Below are positions 11,462 to 19,583 of a DNA stretch of 39,276 bases, piece by piece. Both the position numbers and the translations under genes were made by a program. Source of the DNA: Chthonomonadales bacterium (lineage in GTDB: Bacteria; Armatimonadota; Chthonomonadetes; Chthonomonadales; CAJBBX01); contig JAAYVH010000078.1 of assembly GCA_012517255.1 (NCBI GenBank), positions 1-39,276 of the forward strand. Reading direction: 5' to 3'. Below the pieces are notes generated by a model. It made no database searches, was not told where the DNA came from, and saw only the letters and a list, made by a program, of their open reading frames with translations. Position 1 is the stretch's first letter. Each line of letters starts with the position of its first letter.

Positions 11462-12085
11462 GTGGCAACGGGCAGCGAAGCGCAGACATCGTTCTTTGGC
11501 GGTGGTGAGGCGGTTCCGGATGCCGACCTCGTCGAAGCGGCGCGTCGGGGAGATGAGCGGGCCTTCGATGTGCTGTTCCAGCGGCATTACCCGCGGGTAG
11601 CCGGCCTTGCGCTTCGTCTGCAGGGCAACGCCGAGGATGCCGAGGACATTGCGCAGACGGCGTTCGTCAAGGCTCATGCCAACCTGAGCCGAGTCCGGGA
11701 CGGTCAGGCGTTGCTCGCATGGCTGTACCGCACGGTGGTGAACGATGTCCGCGATCGCGCGAAGGCGCGCAGACGCAAGCCGTTGGTTCTGCTGAGTACC
11801 GTGATGAACCGGCGCGACGGTTCGGAATCAGCGCCTTCGCAGGAGCCTGGGGATCATGAGCTCGATCCTGCCCGGATTGTGGCGAGTTCGGAGCGGGATC
11901 GGGCTCTGGAGCGCGCTATCGGTCAGTTGCCGCTGGAGTTCCGCGAGCCGGTTGTGATGCATCATCTCGAGCAGATGGACGTCGCGGACATCGCGAAGGT
12001 TCTGGGCGTGCCCGCAGGTACCGTGAAGTCACGGCTGTCCCGTGGACGCGCCCGTTTGCGGGAGGCGATGGCCGAATGGCTATGA
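11462..12085 (+). CDS. ECF-type RNA polymerase sigma factor
   Basis: A sigma70-family group 4 factor of 207 residues. Region 2 is ERAFDVLFQRHYPRVAGLALRL with DAEDIAQTAFVKAHANL (core binding and -10 recognition). Region 4 is LPLEFREPVVMHHLEQMDVADIAKVLGVPAGTVKSRLSRGRARLREAM (-35 helix-turn-helix). A linker of about 40 residues joins them. It starts at GTG 11462 with AGGAG 15 nt upstream, a rather long spacing, so the start is slightly uncertain. It is followed directly by a zinc-finger anti-sigma factor and an RseB-like protein, the standard layout for an envelope-signal-controlled sigma factor. The regulon is unknown. Confidence 0.92.
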   Translation: MATGSEAQTSFFGGGEAVPDADLVEAARRGDERAFDVLFQRHYPRVAGLALRLQGNAEDAEDIAQTAFVKAHANLSRVRDGQALLAWLYRTVVNDVRDRAKARRRKPLVLLSTVMNRRDGSESAPSQEPGDHELDPARIVASSERDRALERAIGQLPLEFREPVVMHHLEQMDVADIAKVLGVPAGTVKSRLSRGRARLREAMAEWL

Positions 12086-12125
12086 AGGCCTGCGTCGGGG
12101 GTGCCGTAAGAGAGGGAGTATGGCG

Positions 12126-12581
12126 ATGAAGTGCGCCGAGGTTCGAGACAATATAGCCGCGCGTCGTTCGGGATGGCTGTCCAGCCGCGACGAGGCCGCC
12201 CTGGATGCGCATCTGGCGGCCTGTGACGCATGCCGTCGGCAGATGGATGCGGACGCTCGGCTGAGCGAACTACTGAGCGCATTGCCGCAGCCTCGGTTCG
12301 CGTCGCCCACATGGGCGCAGGTAAAGGCCGCCCACTCACCTGCGCGCCGTTCACGACGCTGGTTCTGGCTCGCGCCTGCCTTCGGTTCGGCGGCCGTCGC
12401 GGCGACGGTGTTGTGGATCACGCTCTTCGGCATCGGGCGGACGCCCGGACCTCAGCAAGTGGCGATGGACACGATGGACAAGGCCGCGCGTGAGACACAT
12501 CTGATGTTTGCGGCATCAGACCTGAGCGGCGACCCGAATCGCGCGGTCGTTGTCTGGCTTGGCGACGCGGGAGCCAGATGA
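12126..12581 (+). CDS. Zinc-finger (zf-HC2) transmembrane anti-sigma factor
   Basis: The 151-residue protein begins MKCAEVRDN and carries the anti-sigma zinc site Cys3 ... His29-x3-Cys33-x2-Cys36. It then has a basic linker (HSPARRSRR), one membrane helix (WFWLAPAFGSAAVAATVLWI) and a short outer tail with a possible second contact region. The N-terminal domain should hold the ECF sigma factor inactive until a signal triggers release. The ATG at 12126 is chosen because GGGAG at 12114-12118 is 7 nt before it; the ATG at 12120 would be too close. It lies 40 nt after the sigma gene and its stop is 1 nt before the next start. Confidence 0.85.
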   Translation: MKCAEVRDNIAARRSGWLSSRDEAALDAHLAACDACRRQMDADARLSELLSALPQPRFASPTWAQVKAAHSPARRSRRWFWLAPAFGSAAVAATVLWITLFGIGRTPGPQQVAMDTMDKAARETHLMFAASDLSGDPNRAVVVWLGDAGAR

Positions 12582-12582
12582 G

Positions 12583-13668
12583 ATGGTTGTACCGGCGCGG
12601 CACGTCAGGTACGGGCGCATCCCCATACCAACGGCGCTGTTCGGTTGCTGGCTATTCCTGGCAGCGGCGTCGTCGCACGGCGCGCCAGATGCCGCAGCCG
12701 TTCGCTGGCTGACGAAGGCGCTCACCGGCTCGACGGTCGGGTATTCGGGCGTTCAGACCACGATTGTGTACAGCGAGCAGGGCTCCGTCGAGTCACGCGT
12801 TCGCGTTCGAGGGGATGGTCGGGGGAACAGTCTCCGCGAGTTCCTTAGCGGTCCGGCATCCGGAACCGTGTTGCTCCAGACGCCGGAGGGGCGCTACCAG
12901 AAACGCAGCGGCGGGGGCTACGTGCGCCTGCCAACGTCGGCCGACGGCACTCCTTCCGATGCAGCTAAGCTCATCGTGGCGAACTACAACGTCACCATGA
13001 GTCCGGGGCAGAGCATGCTCGGCCGCAAAGTGACGAAGATCCTGATTGTGCCGAAGCATCCGTCGAGCCCTTCCAGAGTGATGGCCGTCGACACCAGCAC
13101 CGGGCTGGTTCTCGCGGATACGCTGGTCGCGCCGGGGGGCCAGAAACGGTCCGTCACCAGCTTCGTTGAGCTGAAGTATGGCGCCCAGCCGTCCAGCGTG
13201 TTTGCGGCGCCGAAACCTGTCCCTGCGACTGGGGCCGACTTTGGACCGGGCTCCTTCGCAGCGCGCGGCTCGGAGCGCGCGGTGCTGTCGGAGACCGGCC
13301 GTGCAGTTCCTCGCCCGTCGTATGTGCCCGCAGGTTTCCGCGTCGGAACCTACGGGGTCATGCGCACCGGCTCCGGACGCCTGACGCCGGCGGTTCGGTA
13401 TACCGACGGCCTCGCAGCCTTCTCCATCTTTGTGCGAGGTGCTGGTCAGGGCATGGGCGTGGGCATGGGACCGCGCGGGCGAGGTCGTGGCCCCGGTCCC
13501 CATCGTTTCGGACGCGGACCCGCCGGCTCGGAAAGCATCGGCAGCGTGTCTATCCAGAGCGACCGTCAGCAGGCGACGGTCCTGTATACGGGCAGGACCG
13601 GCTCGTACATCCTCATCGGTGATATCGCGGCGGATGAGCTGGCCAACGTAGCCCGCAGTCTGCCGTAA
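12583..13668 (+). CDS. RseB/MucB-like periplasmic sigma-regulatory protein
   Basis: A 361-residue exported protein: an N-terminal signal segment (IPTALFGCWLFLAAASSHGA), then a LolA-like N-domain typical of MucB/RseB (YSGVQTTIVYSEQG, MLGRKVTKILIVPK, VDTSTGLVLADTLV, VTSFVELKYG). A C-terminal domain follows with PRPSYVPAGFRV and AVRYTDGLAAFSIFV. In known systems RseB binds the anti-sigma factor and shields it from proteolysis until lipid or lipoprotein signals arrive. A Gly/Met/Arg-rich low-complexity insert (GQGMGVGMGPRGRGRGPGP) interrupts the C-domain and is unusual. ATG at 12583 with GGGAG 9 nt before; 1-nt gap to the anti-sigma gene. Confidence 0.72.
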   Translation: MVVPARHVRYGRIPIPTALFGCWLFLAAASSHGAPDAAAVRWLTKALTGSTVGYSGVQTTIVYSEQGSVESRVRVRGDGRGNSLREFLSGPASGTVLLQTPEGRYQKRSGGGYVRLPTSADGTPSDAAKLIVANYNVTMSPGQSMLGRKVTKILIVPKHPSSPSRVMAVDTSTGLVLADTLVAPGGQKRSVTSFVELKYGAQPSSVFAAPKPVPATGADFGPGSFAARGSERAVLSETGRAVPRPSYVPAGFRVGTYGVMRTGSGRLTPAVRYTDGLAAFSIFVRGAGQGMGVGMGPRGRGRGPGPHRFGRGPAGSESIGSVSIQSDRQQATVLYTGRTGSYILIGDIAADELANVARSLP

Positions 13669-13781
13669 TCGACGCTCGCCGAGCCCGCTCCTGATCGTGT
13701 CTGCGATGAGCCGAAAGCCGTGCAGGGCCTGGCCCAGGGTGTCGGACCGCAGAACTGATCCTTCTGGTGCCTTCTGCCGAT
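13669..13781. other. Intergenic stretch before tRNA-Met promoter
   Basis: This short non-coding gap holds no open frame with coding character. I see only weak imperfect dyads (for example around CTGATCG/CGATGAG near 13691-13709), not a convincing terminator for the sigma operon. Confidence 0.4.
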
Positions 13782-13811
13782 TTGACAGCGGTCTGCGGCG
13801 GTCAGTATAAT
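13782..13811 (+). promoter_or_regulatory. Consensus sigma70 promoter of tRNA-Met
   Basis: A perfect -35 hexamer TTGACA (13782-13787) and perfect -10 hexamer TATAAT (13806-13811) are separated by 18 bp. The predicted start lies a few bases before the tRNA at 13824, so the 5' leader would be very short. It is the clearest housekeeping promoter in the window, as expected for a stable RNA. Confidence 0.88.
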
Positions 13812-13823
13812 ATGCGTGCTCGT

Positions 13824-13897
13824 GGCGGGATAGCTCAGTCGGTCAGAGCGAACGGCTCATAATCGTTAGGTCGAGGGTTCGAGTCCCTCTCCCGCTA
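13824..13897 (+). tRNA. tRNA-Met (anticodon CAT)
   Basis: A 74-nt cloverleaf: acceptor stem GGCGGGA (13824-13830) pairs with TCCCGCT (13890-13896) with one G-U at the end; D arm GCTC/GAGC; anticodon stem AACGG/TCGTT with loop CTCATAA, anticodon CAT at 13858-13860; T stem GAGGG/CCCTC with loop TTCGAGT. The discriminator is A13897 and CCA is not encoded. The CTCATAA loop and overall sequence fit elongator methionine; an isoleucine tRNA with a lysidine-modified CAT anticodon cannot be excluded by eye. Confidence 0.93.
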
Positions 13898-13982
13898 CTC
13901 CGGCCTCTCGCGCACGGCGGTCTGATCGTAGTTGAGACCGGACGCCGTAACCTTGCCCGTGCACGAAGCGTCCGTATAGTTG

Positions 13983-15053
13983 ATGAACTCGATCACCACG
14001 CGCGTTCACGCGCTTATCGTTGCCATCGTCGTTTCTCTGGCTTGCGCCTCGGTCCGGGCGGATGACTTCGTCTGGACGTCTGGTCGCGTCCTCGATAGCG
14101 CCGGGAATCCCGTCAGCAACGCGATGGTCGCCGTCTACGACTCCAAGAACCGGGTGGTGGACTACGTCAAGACGGACGCTAAGGGCGAGTACACGCTCGC
14201 CATTCCCCCGAGCGCTCTCAACCTTTCTCGCCGCAGGAGCGGCTTCGTGCATCAGGTCTCTCGGTCGGTCAACCAGGCGGTAGGCAACCTCGCCAGCGGG
14301 CCCATCAAAGCAGGCATCCGGGCCGCGAGCGGTGCGGTGGCCGCGTCAGACCCCCTGACACGAGCGGGTATAGGGGCCGCCGTGGGCATCGCGACGAACA
14401 TCGTGGATGTCGTCACAGGCTCGGGGGCGAAACGAAGTCCTTTGCGAAGGACTGCGCCGGGAGTCATCGCCATCAAGGCTGTGGCGGAAGGCCACAAAGA
14501 TGCGATATCGCTCGCGCGCGTCTACTGGGTGCAGGAAGAGGTCTACGCTGCAGGCGGGCGCAGCCAACGTGCCGTGGTTGCGTGGCTTGATCCGGTCAAG
14601 CTTTCGCCGGAGAACGCTGCAGGCGCATCCGGAGTTGCTTCAGACTATCTCACGTTCACGGAGGCCCGCATCAGTCCGGGCATCGTTGAGCGTGGTCAGG
14701 AAGTCACCCTTTCGGTGACGTTTCGCAAAGCGCCCGAGCCTCGGACGCCGGTGGTCGTCGTGGCTCGGAACGCTCGGACGGGCCAGAAGTACGGCATGGA
14801 CCCCGTTGGACCTGACCGATATGAGTGCCGATTTGTGGTGGACAAGCGCCACCCGCTCAACGATCAGGTGATCACCGTGCTGGCCTATCCGGAACAGGAT
14901 GTTCGACCGGGACGGAACCCTGACGCGGAACGGGCAATAGAGCGTGCCGGTCATTGGGATCCGAAACGGGCCTTTGTCTACGATCCGCTGCTGCTAGCCA
15001 GTCGCAATAGGGTCGAGCTAACGCTGACTGTCGTGGATCTGGGTCGGCGTTAG
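13983..15053 (+). CDS. Secreted protein with carboxypeptidase-regulatory-like domain
   Basis: A 356-residue exported protein. The signal peptide is LIVAIVVSLACASVRA, cleaved before DDF. Residues of about 28-75 (SGRVLDSAGNPVSNAMVAVYDSKNRVV, then DAKGEYTLAIPP) match the beta-sandwich CarboxypepD_reg fold found in many cell-surface proteins. The middle (about residues 95-145) is an odd Ala/Gly-rich, mildly hydrophobic stretch (ASGAVAASDPLTRAGIGAAV, then GIATNIVDVVTGSG) that looks membrane-active or oligomerising. The C-terminal half has a second beta-rich domain (SPGIVERGQEVTLSVTFRKA) resembling an Ig-like adhesion or carrier domain. The start is ATG 13983, just before the signal peptide, with only a weak ribosome binding site. 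Function is not recognised. Confidence 0.7.
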   Translation: MNSITTRVHALIVAIVVSLACASVRADDFVWTSGRVLDSAGNPVSNAMVAVYDSKNRVVDYVKTDAKGEYTLAIPPSALNLSRRRSGFVHQVSRSVNQAVGNLASGPIKAGIRAASGAVAASDPLTRAGIGAAVGIATNIVDVVTGSGAKRSPLRRTAPGVIAIKAVAEGHKDAISLARVYWVQEEVYAAGGRSQRAVVAWLDPVKLSPENAAGASGVASDYLTFTEARISPGIVERGQEVTLSVTFRKAPEPRTPVVVVARNARTGQKYGMDPVGPDRYECRFVVDKRHPLNDQVITVLAYPEQDVRPGRNPDAERAIERAGHWDPKRAFVYDPLLLASRNRVELTLTVVDLGRR

Positions 15054-15175
15054 CGCTGCGCTTCGGCTGTGCGCACCGCGCTTACCGATAGCGCCACCAA
15101 AGTTTGACGAGCTGACGTCGCAGCACCGCTTCCGCACGGAAACGGCGCGCGCGCAACTCGTCGGGAGAGTATTGA

Positions 15176-18100
15176 ATGATCGATGACATGGCCGTGCCGG
15201 CCGAGGGCGTTGACACCCCGGCCAGCTCGGACGAACGTGCGCCCGTCGAGACCGACGGCGCTCCGGAGTCCGATAGCAGTCCCCGCCGCACCGCTTCATC
15301 CGCGCGCCGGTCCCGCCGATCCGGGCGCCGACCGTCTGCCGCGAAACCCGAGTCCCCGGAGCCAACCGGAGAGTCCGAACCGACTTCGTCTGATCTGAGT
15401 CCGGAGGCATCGGCAACAGACGATGAGTCTCGTCCCGAACCCGAGGCCAAAGGCGCCCGAGCTCCGAGAAGCCGGCGACGGTCGCGGCGGACGCCTGCAC
15501 CGGCGAGCGTCGCTCCTGCCGAGCTAGAGTCCGTGGCAAACGCCGAAGCGCCCCAGCCATCGGAGCCTGTCCCGGCTATGCTCGAGCCGATCGAGCCTGC
15601 CGCGCAGCCCACGGAGCCCCAGGTCCGTGACAAGCGGGGCGGAAGGCGTCGGCCGGAAGCGCCCAGAGTCTCGCTGCTTCCGCCGGAGTCCGAGCAGGAG
15701 CAGACCGAAGAGGACGTTGAGCCGGAGTCCAGGCCAGCGGCGAAGTCGCGCGAGGCCAGAAGACCGACGGCATCGAAGACACTGCCGCCTCTACAGGCAG
15801 CTCCGAAGATCGTGGTCAGGCGAGGGCTGCCCGAGCTGGTGATCGGCGGCGAGAGTGTCGCTCCTTCGTTCTTCTTTGGCAATGTGAGCGATCCGGCCAC
15901 GGTCAAGCGTGTGCACAGCCAGATGCAGCGCGCTGCCAGGGCGGGGGTGCGCGTATTCTCCACGCTGATCGAGCTTGTCTGTCCCATGCCACCCGACGAC
16001 CGGGTGTATGAGGCGCTGGATGAGCGCATCGAGCGAATAGCGGACTTCGACCGGCATGCGTACCTCATGCCGCGGATCGTGTTCTTGCCCATGCGCGAAT
16101 GGCTCGAGCAGTATCCGTTCGAAGTGCAGGCGCTTGAGTCGGGGCCCACGGGCGAACCCTCGATTGCGTCGGACCACTTCTGGGCGGAGGCGTGCCGCTC
16201 CATCAAGCTCTTGATCGAGCACGTTCGGCGCACGAGCTATGGCTCGCGCGTCATCGGATACCACCTCGAGCGGGGCGAATGGTTCCAGCCGTCGGCGGGC
16301 GGGTTCGATCGGTCGATAGCCAACCGTGAGGGCTTCCGCCGATGGCTCCGTGCCAAGTACTCGGACAGCGAAGTGGCGCTGCGAGCGGCATGGTATGACG
16401 GATCGGTGCAGTTCTTTACCGCCGAGATTCCGAAGGCGCGCGAGGTGAACGCCGGCGTTGCGTTCTATGACTCGCGGCGCGAGCGCCGGTGGGTGGACTT
16501 TATGGAGTACACCTCGGACGTCACCGCGGACCGTATCATCGCGCTGGCGGAGACTGTCAAAGAGGCCACTGACGGCGACTCTCTGGTCTCGGTGAGCTAT
16601 GGGTACACATGGGAGTTCCTGCATCCGTGGTCCGGTCATCTGGCCTTCGAGAGGATCCTGAACTGCAAGTCGGTTGACATCGTTTCGGGCCCGGTGTCGT
16701 ACTCGGACAGGGCGCCGGGCGGTTCCGGTGCGCTGCCCGTGCCGGTCGACAGCGTCGCAGCGCACGGCAAGCTCTGGATCACCGAAGACGACACCCGCAC
16801 GCATCTGGCCAGCTCCGGCACGGGGCCCGACAGCTTCAATCCCAGGATGGAGAATGCCGCCGCTACCGAGAGCGTTCATGCGCGGGCGATCGGCACGGCC
16901 CTGGCGCACCAGACCGGCATTTCCTGGATGGACCTCTGGGGACAGGGCTGGCTGGACTCCGATCAGATCTGGGCTCGAATCGGCCAGTTCGCCGACATAT
17001 ACGAGCGTTCGGTAAAGACGCGCCGAGTTCAGACGCCTGATGTGGTCGCGTTGCTGGACGAGCGCAGCATCTGTCACCTCAGCGGATCCAACGGACTCAT
17101 CAAGAGGATCGTACACGGCAACCGGGAGGCCCTGTTGCGCTGTGGAGCGACGGTGGGCTTCTATCTGCAACGTGACGTGTTGCTGAAGTCGTTCCCAACA
17201 GATGCGAAGCTTTATCTGTTTCTGAACCCCTATCGCCTTTCGGAGGAGGAGCGGGCCGCCATCAAGGAGCGCATCCGTCTGCCGGGTCGCATGCTTGTCT
17301 GGATGTTCGCCGTTGGAGCCCTCACGGACCGCACGGCGATGGAAGAGCCGACACCCGACGTGGTTGGACTGAATCTGCGCCCACAGCCCTGGAACAGCGA
17401 GATCGGTACGCGCATCGTCGAGCCAGGGCATCCCGCTGTGCAGTACATTGAGAATCGTCTGCTCGGAGTGCGGGAGCGTCTCAGCCCATCGTTCTACCTC
17501 GACGATGACAGTCCGGGCATCACGGTCCTCGGCGAGTACGCACAGACAGGGCTCCCGTCGCTGGTAACGCGGACGTTTGAAGGCTGGACATCGGTTTTCT
17601 GCGGCGAGCCCGCCTTGAGCCCCGAGCTTCTGCGCGGCCTGTGTCGGTTCGCGGGCGTCCATCTCTACACGCGCGCGCCGGAGGACTACGTCAGCGCAGG
17701 TAACGGTTGGCTTTCCATGCATGTGCTGCGCGATGGACAGCGGACCCTCACATTGCCCGAAGGAACCATGGTCTATGACGTCGCCGACGGCTATGCATCC
17801 AGCCCCGATGCTCGAGACTACCGCACGCCGGTGAAGGCGCGAACGACGCGCCTGTTCGCTCTGGGCTCTGCGGCAAGCATCAGACGTCTGGGATTCGATC
17901 CGAGCCGCACGCGACCAGTGCCGCAGCCCAGTGAGCCCTCTCCTGCACGTCCGCCTGTTCCGGCGTCTGCGCCTGACGCAGATGCTGAGCCCGGCGCGCT
18001 GGTTGTAGCAGCTCGATCCGAGCTGCTCGCTCCTGCCGACACGTCGGAAGCTGCAGAGGCGATCGCGGAGCTCCGAGAGGAGCTGACCGCTGCGCTTGTC

Positions 18101-18253
18101 TCGGGCGACGAGAATGGGGCCGAGACGGCGACGGCCCCCACGTCGGACCAGCGGAAGCGACGTCGCCGTCGCGGCGGGCGCGGACGGGGCAGACGGCGGG
18201 GTGCGGAACAGCAGCCGGCAGACGGACCTCCGTCGCAGCCAGAAGCCTCCTGA
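15176..18253 (+). CDS. GH42-like glycosidase core with Arg-rich disordered tails
   Basis: A 1025-residue protein in three parts. Residues 1 to about 200 are low-complexity Pro/Glu/Ser/Arg sequence with basic patches (SARRSRRSGRRPS, PRSRRRSRRTP). Residues from about 205 to 900 look like a clan-A (GH42/beta-galactosidase-like) glycoside hydrolase: VIGYHLERGEWF (candidate acid/base Glu365 or Glu368), KLWITEDDTRTHL (candidate nucleophile Glu537), WMDLWGQGWLDSDQI, and a flavodoxin-like later part. From about 905 to the end it is again disordered and finishes with an RG-rich block (RKRRRRRGGRGRGRRRG) like those of RNA-binding proteins. There is no signal peptide, so it should be cytoplasmic. GGGAG lies 8 nt before ATG 15176. 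mtaB follows after 16 nt. Confidence 0.7.
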   Translation: MIDDMAVPAEGVDTPASSDERAPVETDGAPESDSSPRRTASSARRSRRSGRRPSAAKPESPEPTGESEPTSSDLSPEASATDDESRPEPEAKGARAPRSRRRSRRTPAPASVAPAELESVANAEAPQPSEPVPAMLEPIEPAAQPTEPQVRDKRGGRRRPEAPRVSLLPPESEQEQTEEDVEPESRPAAKSREARRPTASKTLPPLQAAPKIVVRRGLPELVIGGESVAPSFFFGNVSDPATVKRVHSQMQRAARAGVRVFSTLIELVCPMPPDDRVYEALDERIERIADFDRHAYLMPRIVFLPMREWLEQYPFEVQALESGPTGEPSIASDHFWAEACRSIKLLIEHVRRTSYGSRVIGYHLERGEWFQPSAGGFDRSIANREGFRRWLRAKYSDSEVALRAAWYDGSVQFFTAEIPKAREVNAGVAFYDSRRERRWVDFMEYTSDVTADRIIALAETVKEATDGDSLVSVSYGYTWEFLHPWSGHLAFERILNCKSVDIVSGPVSYSDRAPGGSGALPVPVDSVAAHGKLWITEDDTRTHLASSGTGPDSFNPRMENAAATESVHARAIGTALAHQTGISWMDLWGQGWLDSDQIWARIGQFADIYERSVKTRRVQTPDVVALLDERSICHLSGSNGLIKRIVHGNREALLRCGATVGFYLQRDVLLKSFPTDAKLYLFLNPYRLSEEERAAIKERIRLPGRMLVWMFAVGALTDRTAMEEPTPDVVGLNLRPQPWNSEIGTRIVEPGHPAVQYIENRLLGVRERLSPSFYLDDDSPGITVLGEYAQTGLPSLVTRTFEGWTSVFCGEPALSPELLRGLCRFAGVHLYTRAPEDYVSAGNGWLSMHVLRDGQRTLTLPEGTMVYDVADGYASSPDARDYRTPVKARTTRLFALGSAASIRRLGFDPSRTRPVPQPSEPSPARPPVPASAPDADAEPGALVVAARSELLAPADTSEAAEAIAELREELTAALVSGDENGAETATAPTSDQRKRRRRRGGRGRGRRRGAEQQPADGPPSQPEAS

Positions 18254-18269
18254 GGCGGCGAGTCGAGCC

Positions 18270-19583
18270 ATGCCAACCGTGGCCTGCGCGACGCTTGGGT
18301 GCAAGGTCAACCAGTACGAGTCCGATCGAATACTCGCCGGCTTTGCCGAGCGTGGGTTCTCTATCGTCGCCGCTGAGGCGCCTGCGGATGTCTACGTGAT
18401 CAACACGTGCTCCGTCACAAGTGTTGCCGAGGCGAAGTCACGGAAGCTCATCCGCAAGCTGGCCAAACAGAATCCGGGCGCGACGGTGGTAGTCACGGGA
18501 TGCGACGCAGAGATGGCCAGGCTAGTGGGGCGCACATTCCCGGACGCTACGCTCATCGTCGCGAACGACGCGAAGCTCGACATACCGCGACGGGTGGCGG
18601 ATCGGTTCGCATCACGCATGTCCGCGGAGGCGCCGGTCACATCCGTTCAGCCCTCGCATGGTCCGCGCATCCGGAGGGTCATCAAGGTGCAGGACGGATG
18701 CGATATGTTCTGCACCTACTGCTCGGTGCCCTTAACTCGCGGTGAGGTACGGTCGCGCAGTGCGCGTGATATCCTCGCCGAGGTGGCCTCGGCAGTCGCG
18801 ACAGGTCATCGCGAAATCGTGTTGACGGGCGTCCTCCTGGGATCCTATGGACGGGACTTCTGCCAGAGCCAAGCGACGGGTGAGCATCCGGGCAGCGGCA
18901 ACGCCGTCGAGGATCTGCCGTCGCTGATCAAAGAGATAGCGGCAGTGCCGGGGGTGGAGAGGATACGTCTGTCTTCCATCGAGCCTCCGCAGGTCAGCGA
19001 GCGATTGCTCGATGCTGCCGCGCAGATCGCGGCATTCACCCCGCATCTGCACATCCCGCTGCAGAGCGGCGACGACGGCGTGTTGGCAGCCATGAACCGT
19101 CCGTACACTCGTTCGGAGTACCGGGATCTTTGTCGGCGAGCATGCAGCACCATCGAGGATCTCGCTATCACCACAGACGTCATGGTCGGGTTCCCCGGGG
19201 AGACCGATCAGGCCTTCGAAAACAAGCTGGATCTCGTTCGCGAGATCGGATTCACCCGGATGCACGTGTTTCGCTACTCACCCAGACCGTTGACGGTTGC
19301 CGCCTCGCGGACCGACCAGGTGCCTGAGTCGGTGCGGGCTCAGCGCGCGAACCGGCTGGGGCAGGTGGCCCGCGACCTGCAACTCGCATTCGCGCGACGG
19401 TACCTGGGCCGCACCATGGATGTGCTGGCCGAACCGTTGCGGGACTCGCCGGGCTGGCTGGCGGGCTACACTCCCAACTACATCCGGGTGGTCTTTGAAG
19501 GAAGGCCTTCGGCCGTCGGCCAGATCGTGCCGGTTCGTCTGCTTCGAATCCGTGGCGCAGCGGTGCTCGGCGAGCTCAGCTAG
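18270..19583 (+). CDS. mtaB: tRNA t6A37 methylthiotransferase MtaB
   Basis: A radical-SAM enzyme that adds a methylthio group to N6-threonylcarbamoyladenosine at position 37 of ANN-decoding tRNAs. The 437-residue protein has the N-terminal cluster domain (TLGCKVNQYES with Cys11, NTCSVT with Cys47, TGCDAE with Cys78), the radical-SAM motif Cys144-x3-Cys148-x2-Cys151 in QDGCDMFCTYC, the SSIEPP and LQSGDD strands, and a C-terminal TRAM-like RNA-binding domain. LGCKVNQYE distinguishes MtaB from MiaB and RimO. ATG 18270 is chosen because homologues begin just before the first motif; upstream in-frame sequence overlaps the preceding gene in another frame. Its TAG stop overlaps the stop of the convergent kinase. 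Confidence 0.92.
   Translation: MPTVACATLGCKVNQYESDRILAGFAERGFSIVAAEAPADVYVINTCSVTSVAEAKSRKLIRKLAKQNPGATVVVTGCDAEMARLVGRTFPDATLIVANDAKLDIPRRVADRFASRMSAEAPVTSVQPSHGPRIRRVIKVQDGCDMFCTYCSVPLTRGEVRSRSARDILAEVASAVATGHREIVLTGVLLGSYGRDFCQSQATGEHPGSGNAVEDLPSLIKEIAAVPGVERIRLSSIEPPQVSERLLDAAAQIAAFTPHLHIPLQSGDDGVLAAMNRPYTRSEYRDLCRRACSTIEDLAITTDVMVGFPGETDQAFENKLDLVREIGFTRMHVFRYSPRPLTVAASRTDQVPESVRAQRANRLGQVARDLQLAFARRYLGRTMDVLAEPLRDSPGWLAGYTPNYIRVVFEGRPSAVGQIVPVRLLRIRGAAVLGELS

Noticed and set aside
15082-16233. Ser/Gly/Ala-rich minus-strand open frame of about 380 codons
   Set aside because: It is the complement of the Arg/Pro/Glu-rich N-terminal tail of the plus-strand gene; composition alone explains its length.
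15791-18310. A long minus-strand open frame (about 840 codons) opposite the GH42-like gene
   Set aside because: Its translation is Arg/His-rich and low in recognisable motifs, as expected of an antisense shadow in GC-rich DNA; the plus frame shows glycosidase motifs and a ribosome binding site.
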